64,000 nt of DNA, taken from contig NZ_PJME01000036.1 in assembly GCF_002954775.1 (NCBI RefSeq), positions 1-64,000 of the forward strand, in the 5' to 3' direction. Position 1 is the first letter of the stretch. Each line of letters starts with the position of its first letter. The DNA is from Streptomyces geranii (GTDB lineage Bacteria > Actinomycetota > Actinomycetes > Streptomycetales > Streptomycetaceae). Shown one piece after another: positions 49,252-56,821 of the stretch. The translations under genes and the position numbers were made by a program. The notes beneath the pieces were generated by a model that had not been told where the DNA came from, ran no database searches, and saw only the letters and a list, made by a program, of their open reading frames with translations.

Positions 49252-50041
49252 GTGGCTAGGGCGGGCGTCGAACTGGCTCGGGTCGCGCTGCGAGCCGCAC
49301 TGAAGGCGACACACAAGAACGGCGGCAACACCCGTACGGCGAAGCCGAAGCCGCGGACGACGTCGGTGGTCCATCGCGACGGGCGCGAGCCGATGGGGCT
49401 CGGGGCGGCGATCGGCGCGCTGGTGACCGAGCGGGCCTGGGAGTTCCCGGCCGCCGGTGCCACGCTGCGCCAGCGGTGGGAGGCCCTCGCCCCCGAGCTC
49501 GCCGGACACATCGTGGCGGTCGGCTACGCCGCCGACTCTGGCCGGCTCACTGTATGTCCGGAGTCGGCGGCCTGGGCGACGAAGGGCCCGGCTGGAGCAG
49601 TCCCGGATCATCGCGGCTGCCAGCGCGTCGGCTGGCCGCACGGTCGTGCGCGGCCTGCGGATCCTCGCGCCCGGCTCCGTGTCCACACTGGGGTCGAACG
49701 ACGGCATCCTCCAGGCCCCGGAGGCGCCCAAGGAGCCGGTGAAGACACGGGAGATGGCCAGCGACGGCTACCACCGTGCACTCGCTGCCCACCGGCAGGC
49801 CGCCCCGCCCTCCCCGGCGGACCTCGCCATCACGGAGGCGGTCGAACGGTAGACCTGGGCGATGCGCGAGCTCAGTCGAAAGGCGTTCCCGGAGCCGGGG
49901 GTGCCCACGGACGACCAGCCGGCCGCGATCAAGGCGGCCCGTGCCCTGGCGCTGCGCCGGGCACGGCAAGAGCGTGCGTCCCGGACGTCCGGGACGGTGG
50001 TCGCCGTCCCCGAGTCGGCTGCACTGCGGACCACGGCCTGA
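49252..50041 (+). pseudogene. DciA-like (DUF721) gene with frameshift and amber codon
   Basis: The product begins with ARAGVELARVALRAALKATH and the DUF721/DciA-like core MGLGAAIGALVTERAWEFPA, GHIVAVGYAADSGRLTV, SAAWATK. Near 49580 the frame shifts: the natural continuation RARLEQSRIIAAA, RTVVRGLRILAPG lies in the next frame. That frame stops at a TAG (49850-49852) but continues directly with TWAMRELSRKAFPEPG to a TGA at 50041, so CAG or similar has become TAG. DciA loads the replicative helicase. The gene follows the Rep-like gene by 18 bp, which suggests it once helped plasmid replication. Confidence 0.7.
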
Positions 50042-50102
50042 GCCAACTGGTAGATCAGCACCCCCTGCCGCACCGACTGCTCGATCGGGCGGGATCCCGA
50101 CG

Positions 50103-51092
50103 TTACGCATCGGCATGGACCACGGAGCCGCATCCCTCGGCCGCGACCACGAGGACTCCTTGCTCTTCATCGGACGGCAGTGAGGCGCGGCGCACGCGGG
50201 TTTCCCACTGGGCTGGCCACAGAGTCGTCGCATCCCACAGGATTCCTTCCAGAGGCACATCGTCCAGCTTGGCGCCGGTGAGATCTGCTCCGACAAAGTC
50301 GTTGCTGGCCTGCTCGACTTCTGCGACAACTCTGGCCAGCGCGTCGGCATCCCCACAGCCGTGGGTCAGATCGTCGACGAGGTCCTGGGCAACTGCCCCG
50401 ACGCCGAACAGGTAGGCACGTCCGGTCGCCTTGAGGGTGGCGACAGAAGGGGCCAGTTCCTCGTCCAGGAGTTCCCGGACGCTGTGCAGTTCGTTGGCGA
50501 GGCGTTCGGCCGGATCGGCGAGGGCGGACTCGACGGCGGCGAGGTAGTCCAGGCCGGTAAAGGCAGCCTGGGGCCGGAGCGGTTCGGGCCGCCGGGACAT
50601 GCCCTCAAGGTGTTCTCGGAGTTGCTCCACCACAGTGTCGACACGGCCCAGTGGCTGTGCGCTGTCGTTCAGAAGGTCACACAGGTCCTGGACGATGCGG
50701 ACAGCGGTACGCATGGCCTCGGCCAGGTCGAAAGGCCAGTAGCTGTGCACCACGCGCAGGGCCTCTTCGCGGTATTTCACCCGGATCATCGCAGGGCGGC
50801 GGGCTAGGGGACCCCGGGCCCCCAGACGCGCCTGGAGTACGGAGTTGTGCTGAGCGGCATGGGCGTCCCGGGACAGACGGCGGCTGACAGCCTTCCCCGT
50901 GGCACGGTGGGTCGCTGCCAGGAGTCGGTCCAACGCAAGGTCAGGGGTACGCAGTTCGGGCGGTCCGCCATGGGCATTGAGGCGGTCAACAACGGCAATG
51001 CCCAGTCGACGATGCATAGTCTTCAGCAGAATGTCGAGGTCCTCATCGCGTCGGCCGTATCCTTCCGCGGTGCGGGGATCGCTGCCCATCAC
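50103..51092 (-). CDS. Partner protein of sigma cassette 2
   Basis: 329 aa. The start codons GTG-ATG overlap the sigma stop (TGATG), with GAGGAGG upstream. The protein is mostly helical (LDILLKTMHRRLGIAVVDRL; ATHRATGKAVSRRLSRDAHA). The C-terminus has a short pentapeptide-like stretch (VGADLTGAKLDDVPLEGILW). It takes the place that the 448-aa membrane protein has in cassette 1, but has no membrane helix, so the two partners are not homologous. Its role with the sigma factor is unknown. Confidence 0.65.
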   Translation of the reverse strand: MMGSDPRTAEGYGRRDEDLDILLKTMHRRLGIAVVDRLNAHGGPPELRTPDLALDRLLAATHRATGKAVSRRLSRDAHAAQHNSVLQARLGARGPLARRPAMIRVKYREEALRVVHSYWPFDLAEAMRTAVRIVQDLCDLLNDSAQPLGRVDTVVEQLREHLEGMSRRPEPLRPQAAFTGLDYLAAVESALADPAERLANELHSVRELLDEELAPSVATLKATGRAYLFGVGAVAQDLVDDLTHGCGDADALARVVAEVEQASNDFVGADLTGAKLDDVPLEGILWDATTLWPAQWETRVRRASLPSDEEQGVLVVAAEGCGSVVHADA

Positions 51093-51673
51093 GTCTTCCT
51101 CCTCTCGTCGGCGAACCGGCCTTCCAGCCCCAGGCCTTGCTTCAGCGCGGTTCTCGCACGGGCCAGGTTCTGGCGGACGGCCGCCTGGGTAGTCCCCATC
51201 GCTCGTGCGCTTTCCTCAGTGGTGAAACCGTCCAGATGCCAGGCCATTGCGGCCCGTTGTTTGGCCGGCAGCGGTTGAAGTATGGAGATCACCCGACGTT
51301 CCTCCTCCCCCAGCTCGGCGGCGTGGGCCGGGGTCTGCCAGCGCAGGCTGGGCTGAGGTTCGGGGAGGTCCGCGCAGCTCTCTTCGAGTTTCACCTGCTG
51401 GCTTACCCAAAACCGCCATGCCACCGTGCGTAGCCAGGCGCGTGGGTAGGTGATCGTGACGCCTGGCGCGCACATTTGAGTGAAAGCGTCCTGCGCGGCA
51501 TCTTGGGCCTCTGTCCACGACGCTCCCTGCAGCAGCAGGAAGCGGACCAGAGCCGGGTACTGCTCGTCGTGCAGTACCCCGGCGAGCCGGATCCCCGGCT
51601 GCGGTGTGGCAGCTGTCTCCAGCGGCTCGACAAGGTGCAGGTCAGTGCTGATGGCGTCGTCCACGCTTGCCAC
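51089..51673 (-). CDS. ECF-like RNA polymerase sigma factor 2
   Basis: 194 aa from a GTG at 51673, with GGAG seven bases upstream; a longer frame to 51778 reads back through the end of the upstream gene. Region 2 is at about residues 35-100 (EQYPALVRFLLLQGASWTEA, AQDAFTQMCAP, TYPRAWLRTVAWRFWVS). Region 4 is at 120-180 (LPAKQRAAMAWHLDGFTTEE, SARAMGTTQAAVRQNLARAR). It overlaps the small membrane protein gene by 32 nt and the partner gene by 4 nt. Confidence 0.85.
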   Translation of the reverse strand: MASVDDAISTDLHLVEPLETAATPQPGIRLAGVLHDEQYPALVRFLLLQGASWTEAQDAAQDAFTQMCAPGVTITYPRAWLRTVAWRFWVSQQVKLEESCADLPEPQPSLRWQTPAHAAELGEEERRVISILQPLPAKQRAAMAWHLDGFTTEESARAMGTTQAAVRQNLARARTALKQGLGLEGRFADERRKT

Positions 51674-51890
51674 CCCCGCTCCGGCCAACGGGCTCTGCCT
51701 CGCGGCCGTCACGGTGGGGGGCGGGTGCGGCGGACCGCCCTGTGAGGCAGCGGACCCGCTCGGTCTGCGCCGCCTCACTGATGCGCGCTATCTCCACAGA
51801 GACGTTCAATCGCCGTTGAGTGATCTTCCCAATGACATTGATGACACTGACGGCCACGGTCACCACCGCTGCGGTGATCACAGGCTCCAT
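51642..51890 (-). CDS. Small membrane protein of sigma cassette 2
   Basis: 82 aa. One N-terminal membrane helix (PVITAAVVTVAVSVINVIG) is followed by a basic, polar cytoplasmic tail (RRLNVSVEIARISEAAQ). It is the first gene of the cassette and overlaps the sigma gene by 32 nt. It has the same relative position as the 112-aa membrane protein of cassette 1. Confidence 0.6.
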   Translation of the reverse strand: MEPVITAAVVTVAVSVINVIGKITQRRLNVSVEIARISEAAQTERVRCLTGRSAAPAPHRDGREAEPVGRSGGGKRGRRHQH

Positions 51891-52384
51891 TCCGAACCCT
51901 TCTCTCTCCCGTACAGGCTCTTCAGCCCACCCTCACGCACGCCGCGCACCTCAACAGTGCGATTTTCCCCAGGAGTTGTGACATCTGCCTGGCCGCGAGG
52001 CTGTCTCCGCGCGGGAAGAGCATCTGGTGGTGGAGGCGTTGACGGCCCCACGGCAGTCGTCTCGGGGCTGTGGACATACGTCGGCCGGTCTACTGGACGG
52101 CCGTACGGGACGCGGGGCGTGGACGGACCGCCTGGTGGTGCCTGCTGTCGCGGCCGTGCACCGTCAGCGAGCCCTGCGAACCTCCGGGGATGGCCGGTTT
52201 GCAACATGCAGACCGGCATAGAAAAAAGGGAACATATGTTTCATTCTCGGGGTGGTGAACACGGTGCGGGCGTCGGATGGTTGGATGCCGGTACCCGGTG
52301 GTGCGGCGGGTCGTTGGGGTTACAGCGGGCCGCGGTTGCGCCGTCGGGGATGAGGCTCGGTTCGAGGGGATGGAGGGCCGGCCG
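51891..52384. promoter_or_regulatory. Divergent control region with AACATATGTT palindrome
   Basis: 494 bp without a gene between sigma cassette 2 (leftward) and the second DUF5131 gene (rightward). AACATATGTT at 52231-52240 is a perfect 10-bp palindrome in a local A-rich patch (GAAAAAAGGG), in otherwise GC-rich DNA. It is the likely operator or promoter region of the DUF5131 gene. Confidence 0.45.
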
Positions 52385-53131
52385 GTGAGTGACCGCAGTG
52401 CGATCGAGTGGACCGAGGCGACGTGGAACCCGACCACGGGGTGCGACCGCGTCTCCGAGGGGTGCGACAACTGCTATGCGCTGGCGCTGGCGAAGCGGCT
52501 GAAGGCGATGGGGTCGCCGAAGTACCAGGCTGACGGTGACCCACGAACGTCCGGGCCCGGGTTTGGGCTGACGGTGCATCCGGACGCTCTGCGCGTGCCG
52601 TACGGGTGGAAGAGCCCGCGTACCGTCTTCGTGAACTCCATGAGCGACCTGTTCCACGCGCGCGTGCCGCTGGACTACGTACGGCAGGTTTTCGACGTGA
52701 TCGCGGAGACTCCGCAGCATACCTACCAGGTGCTCACCAAGCGGGCGCGGCGCCTGCGGCAGGTCGCCGACCTGCTGGAGTGGCCGGCGAATCTGTGGAT
52801 GGGCGTCTCAGTGGAGAGCGCGAAGGAGCTGCCGCGCGTCGACGATCTACGACGGGTGCCGGCGGCCGTGAAGTTCCTGTCGTGCGAGCCGCTGCTGGGG
52901 CCGCTGGACGGGCTGGATCTGATGGGAATCGACTGGGTGATCGCCGGTGGCGAGTCGGGGCCAGGGCACCGGCCTCTGGACGAGGCGTGGGTGACGCAGA
53001 TCCGCGACACCTCTCAGGAGGCCGGGGCGGCGTTCTTCTTCAAACAGTGGGGTGGTCGCACCCCGAAGGCTGGCGGCCGCCTGCTGGAGGGCCGGACCTG
53101 GGACCAGATGCCGCTGCCGGTAGCCGCCTGA
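52385..53131 (+). CDS. Three-Cys-motif DUF5131 protein 2
   Basis: 248 aa from a GTG at 52385, with GGAGGG seven bases upstream; the ATG at 52370 touches its ribosome site and is less likely. The cysteines are again at 20, 27 and 30 (WNPTTGCDRVSEGCDNCYA), followed by RTVFVNSMSDLFHARVP, HTYQVLTKRARRLRQV, NLWMGVSVESAKE, VKFLSCEPLLGPLDG and DWVIAGGESGPGHRP. It is about 85 residues shorter than protein 1, which has an insert after TKR and a longer C-terminus. It converges with the TcmP gene, the family's regular partner. Confidence 0.85.
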   Translation: MSDRSAIEWTEATWNPTTGCDRVSEGCDNCYALALAKRLKAMGSPKYQADGDPRTSGPGFGLTVHPDALRVPYGWKSPRTVFVNSMSDLFHARVPLDYVRQVFDVIAETPQHTYQVLTKRARRLRQVADLLEWPANLWMGVSVESAKELPRVDDLRRVPAAVKFLSCEPLLGPLDGLDLMGIDWVIAGGESGPGHRPLDEAWVTQIRDTSQEAGAAFFFKQWGGRTPKAGGRLLEGRTWDQMPLPVAA

Positions 53132-53154
53132 CCGGCCCGTACGCTGCGGCCGGT
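53131..53154. terminator. Small stem-loop between convergent genes
   Basis: ACCGGCC / GGCCGGT with a 10-nt loop starts at the last base of the DUF5131 stop codon, in the 45-bp gap between the two convergent genes. It could terminate both transcripts. Confidence 0.45.
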
Positions 53155-53176
53155 ACTGCTGGGTCCGGCCACAGCG

Positions 53177-54358
53177 TCATGCCGCGAGGTTCCCCGGGGA
53201 AAGGGTGATCTCCCGGGTCCTCTTCACCCCCACCCCGTTGCTGGGCGTGACGCCCTGCTCATGTAGAAGCCGGACCGCCTGGCGTACGACCGGCTCGGTA
53301 ACCTGCCCGTAGAAGGACCCGAAGACATCCAGTGTGTGGTCAACGAGCCTGACAGGCCGCCGGGTTCGTGCGAGCAACTTCGCCACGTTCTCGGCTATCT
53401 GCGGTACTGCCTTGGCCTCAACTTCCTTCGGGTCCGGGCGCGTCACCGAAGCCATGGAGAACAGTGCGTCGTCGTCCTCACGCTCCTCCAGCGTCTCCCA
53501 CCACGTCGCCCGAGCCCGGGCGACGGTGTCGCCGAACACCCACAGGCCGTACTGGCTACGGGTGGCGAACACCAGCCGGTACACGGCCCGCTGGCGCGGA
53601 GAGTGAGACACCGGGACCGACTGCACGAGCATCCCGGTGCGTTGCGCCAGACGGCGGGCGTACTCGGCCGCCACCGCCTCGATCGCGTCCTCGGCCGCAC
53701 CGTCCTTGTCGCGTGATGCCACCGCATCGGCGAAGTACTCCCGCCACCAGATCCCGCCGCACACGTCGTCGAACCGCTGCAGCGACTTCTCGTTGCCTTT
53801 CGGGGAACGGACGTGGCCGCCCAGTCGCCACACGGCCATCATGCTGAAGTTCATCAGCAACTCGGTCGCCGGCCGTTTCTGAGGACGCTTATGCGCGAGG
53901 ACATCGATGAGGCGGTCCTGCGGCAGGACGAGCCCGCACGGGTCCAGAAAGACGAACAGCGGCTCCCGGACAGCACGCTCGATAACCCGGTCGAGAACGC
54001 CGTCGACCTCACCGCGATGAGCGTGCGCCCGTACGCCCCGTGCCAGGTGGTGCTGGACGACCTCGTGTAGCCGGTCGAAGGATTTCGCCTGCGGCTCGCA
54101 GAAGAAGCACTCCAACGTCAACCCTGGCCCGCTGCGCAGGTACGAGGCGACCCTCAGTGCTATCTCCGCAGACGCCGGATCGCCGTTCTCGTAACGGCCC
54201 TCACCCGCGTATCCGTCGAGGTATACCACGCGCTTGTCATGGGACTGCGCACCCGTCATGCCGCCGAACTGCGGCAGATACCGCTTGAGGAGATCGTGCT
54301 TGAACACGCTGGGCAGCGCCTTGTCCGCCCAGTAGCCCCCACCCGTACCCGACGACAT
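53177..54358 (-). CDS. tcmP: Three-Cys-motif partner protein TcmP
   Basis: 393 aa from the ATG at 54358, with a GGGGGTGG purine run upstream. The family hallmarks are clear: FKHDLLKRYLPQFGG, then the Rossmann-like VVYLDGYAGEGRYENGDP, LECFFCEPQAKSFDRLHE, PLFVFLDPCGLVLPQDRLI and ELLMNFSMMAVWRLGG. The D-x-Y-A-G-x-G and D-P-x-G motifs suggest a methyltransferase-like nucleotide-binding fold. NCBI family TIGR04474 is defined by its company with three-Cys-motif DUF5131 proteins. The C-terminal 120 residues (RPVRLVDHTLDVFGSFYGQV) look like a winged helix. Its biochemical role is not established. Confidence 0.8.
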   Translation of the reverse strand: MSSGTGGGYWADKALPSVFKHDLLKRYLPQFGGMTGAQSHDKRVVYLDGYAGEGRYENGDPASAEIALRVASYLRSGPGLTLECFFCEPQAKSFDRLHEVVQHHLARGVRAHAHRGEVDGVLDRVIERAVREPLFVFLDPCGLVLPQDRLIDVLAHKRPQKRPATELLMNFSMMAVWRLGGHVRSPKGNEKSLQRFDDVCGGIWWREYFADAVASRDKDGAAEDAIEAVAAEYARRLAQRTGMLVQSVPVSHSPRQRAVYRLVFATRSQYGLWVFGDTVARARATWWETLEEREDDDALFSMASVTRPDPKEVEAKAVPQIAENVAKLLARTRRPVRLVDHTLDVFGSFYGQVTEPVVRQAVRLLHEQGVTPSNGVGVKRTREITLSPGNLAA

Positions 54359-54611
54359 AGCCACCCCCACGACTGCTGTATCCGTCTGATCACAGATGGT
54401 GAAGCACTCAGGGAAGCCGGGCAAGGGCATCACGGGACAGACCACAAGCGAAAAGCTGGGCAGATGCGCGTCCCTTGGTGCGGCTGCGCTGGACCACGGC
54501 GGGATCGTCGCGGCAGATGCGCTCGGAGTCCTCCGTCTCGCGGGTCTGTTCGCGGTCGGCGAGGGCGTTGATGAACGGGGTTCATGCCCAATTGGACTGT
54601 TGGTAGAGCGT

Positions 54612-56297
54612 TCAACCCGGGGGTTCAACGGCACGGGGATCTAGGCCCGGACTAGCCAGAAGCCAACTCAACCGGGAACGCCAACTTGATGCCTCTTGCC
54701 TCCAGAAATCGCGCTGCGACCGGGTGGCGAGGGCGTTGGGGTAGTAGGCATGCACCCGTTCGTAGTCCGCGATCAGTTCGGCGAACGCCTTCGCGGCACC
54801 GGCCGCATTCCCCGCTATCCCTCGCCAGTAGGCCAGCTGGTGCCGGGCGGCGAGGGTGTCAGGGTGGTCGGCTCCGTGCACCCGTTCGTAGTCCGCCACC
54901 AGCTTGGCGAACGCCCTCTTGGCACTGGCCGCGCTCTTCGCGGCCCCTTGCCAGTAGGCCAGCTGGTACCGGACGGCGAGGGTGTCAGGGTGGTCGGCTC
55001 CATGCACCCGTTCGTAATCCGCCACCAACTCGCCGAACGCCTTCGCGACGACAACCGCCTCCGCCTCCTCCACCCGCCAGCGGAGCAACTGGTGCCGGGT
55101 GGCGATGGCGTCGGCTCCGTGCACCCGTTCATGGTCCGCCACCACCTCGGCGACCACCATCGGGACAGAGGCCTCCTCCACCGCCTTCCCCCGCCAGAGA
55201 GCCAGCTGGTACCGCGCGGAGAGGGAGTCGGGGTGGTCCGGGCCGAGGAAGCGAATGGAGACGTACGCCGCGTACAACTGGTCGGCCTTGTCGTAGTCGC
55301 CTGTCTCAGCTGCCGTTTCGGCTGCCGCTCGCAGGACGGGAAGGTTGTCCGCGGTGAAGTGGCTGGTCACAGGGTTGTCCGGTGAGTTGCCATGGACAAC
55401 CCCGTCCTCAGGGAGAACGTTTTGGGTGAGGTCCTGGGTGATCCGCTGGAGTATCTGATCGTCTTGGTCGTTGACGGCGGCGGCCTGGGCCAGGGCCTGG
55501 TCCATGTCGTCACCGACCGGATCAATGACTGTGGCACCCCGTGCGGGTCCGCGGGCCGAGGTGTTTTCGCTGTCCGGGAAGCTACTGGCCGTGCCAGTGC
55601 GCAGCTGGTCGAGTTCGCCGGTGAGCTGGTCGACCCTGGCCTGGACTCGGACGGCGAGTTCTTCGGCCTGCTGTTGTTTCTCCTGGGCGCGCTGAAGTTC
55701 CTGCTGGGCGCGCTCCTCTTGCTCGCGGGCCCGGGTGAGCTGGAGCTGGGTCTGCCGCAATGTGTCGGTGTCGTCGCGCCCTGCGTGGAGCTGGTCTCGC
55801 TCGCCGGCCAGGTCGGTGATCCGCCGCTCCAGCTTGCTGATCATTAGGAGAAGAGCCATGACGAGCTTCGAGGAGTTCGCGGCAGCCTCGCGCAGTTCGT
55901 TCTGTTGTTCCAGGGAGCGGGTGAGCCGGTCGTAGATCTCGATCTGCTGGGCCCGTGCCTCGGCGAGTTCCAGGGCGGAGGCCACCGGGGGCGGGGATTT
56001 CACCGGAGCGGGATGGGCGGCGGCCCGCAGCAGCTTGTCGGCTTCCTCTACGTATCTCTTACGCAGCCGTGGATCGGCAACGGTCGCCTTGATCAGGTCG
56101 ACCACGACCTGCCGGTCGGGGGCCTTCCCTGCGAGATATTCGCTGATCTGGCTCTTGGAACGGTGGATCTCGCCGGCCAGCGTGTTCGGAGTCTTGCCGC
56201 TGGCGTCGACCCGCGCCCTGAGGAATTCGGCAAGCGCCTTCTCCTCCGTGGTCTCTGCCCGGATCGGTGCCCGCGGCCTGCCTCCCCGTCCCGCCAT
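54612..56297 (-). CDS. HTH / coiled-coil / TPR protein
   Basis: 561 aa from the ATG at 56297, with GGGGGAG upstream. Residues 20-70 are an XRE-like HTH (KTPNTLAGEIHRSKSQISEY, LAGKAPDRQVVVDLIKA). Residues 100-250 form a long coiled coil (LTRAREQEERAQQELQRAQE). After an acidic linker, TPR-like repeats run from about residue 320 to 530, with the unit DYERVHGADHPDTLAVRYQL recurring about every 42 residues. This architecture resembles signalling proteins that sense partners through TPRs. It reads toward tcmP, 253 bp upstream of it, and may regulate it or form part of a defence-like module. Confidence 0.7.
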   Translation of the reverse strand: MAGRGGRPRAPIRAETTEEKALAEFLRARVDASGKTPNTLAGEIHRSKSQISEYLAGKAPDRQVVVDLIKATVADPRLRKRYVEEADKLLRAAAHPAPVKSPPPVASALELAEARAQQIEIYDRLTRSLEQQNELREAAANSSKLVMALLLMISKLERRITDLAGERDQLHAGRDDTDTLRQTQLQLTRAREQEERAQQELQRAQEKQQQAEELAVRVQARVDQLTGELDQLRTGTASSFPDSENTSARGPARGATVIDPVGDDMDQALAQAAAVNDQDDQILQRITQDLTQNVLPEDGVVHGNSPDNPVTSHFTADNLPVLRAAAETAAETGDYDKADQLYAAYVSIRFLGPDHPDSLSARYQLALWRGKAVEEASVPMVVAEVVADHERVHGADAIATRHQLLRWRVEEAEAVVVAKAFGELVADYERVHGADHPDTLAVRYQLAYWQGAAKSAASAKRAFAKLVADYERVHGADHPDTLAARHQLAYWRGIAGNAAGAAKAFAELIADYERVHAYYPNALATRSQRDFWRQEASSWRSRLSWLLASPGLDPRAVEPPG

Positions 56298-56475
56298 AGG
56301 TGCTCCCCCTTGCCATGTCCGGTACGAGGCTGTCCGTTCCCGTCCCGGACAACGCCACCGTTTTCCGGACCTTACCTGCGGCAATGCGCCGGACAAGCCT
56401 GAACTACCCGATCACGCCGCACAGTTACCTCACCGCACCGCGGGCCCCACCGAACCCCGACTACAGGAGATCTCC

Positions 56476-56700
56476 GTGCTGCCACCCTGGCTCCCCTCTC
56501 CGCGCACCCTGGGCGCACTCCAGCGCGTCCTGCTCGTCGCCCTGCTCACCCCCGCCGTGCTCATAGCCCTCACCGCGGCGGTCCCGGCCCTGATCCTGCT
56601 GCCGTTCCTCCCCGGCGGCACCGACCGCGCCATCAAACTCCTCACCGCGCACACCCGGTACCTGTGCACCCTGCTGACCAACAGCCGGCCCGCCCCGTAG
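56476..56700 (+). CDS. Small membrane protein
   Basis: 74 aa from a GTG at 56476, with AGGAGA five bases upstream. A long hydrophobic region (RVLLVALLTPAVLIALTAAV, PALILLPFLPGG) forms one or two helices, and the tail is short and polar. It is divergent from the HTH/TPR gene. No family is recognised. Confidence 0.55.
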   Translation: MLPPWLPSPRTLGALQRVLLVALLTPAVLIALTAAVPALILLPFLPGGTDRAIKLLTAHTRYLCTLLTNSRPAP

Positions 56701-56821
56701 GACCTGACTGCCCGTCATGTGGCTTTCTGCGGTGGCTCCGGAATGTGATCGGTGGCGACTGTGTCGGACCGCAGGTGGTGGATATCGCAACCGCCATGAC
56801 GGCTGACTCGTCCTGCCGGTC

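Noticed and set aside
50103..51092. Sigma partner 2 considered as a full pentapeptide-repeat protein
   Set aside because: Only two or three pentapeptide-like units are visible near the end; the rest is helical, so the label would mislead.
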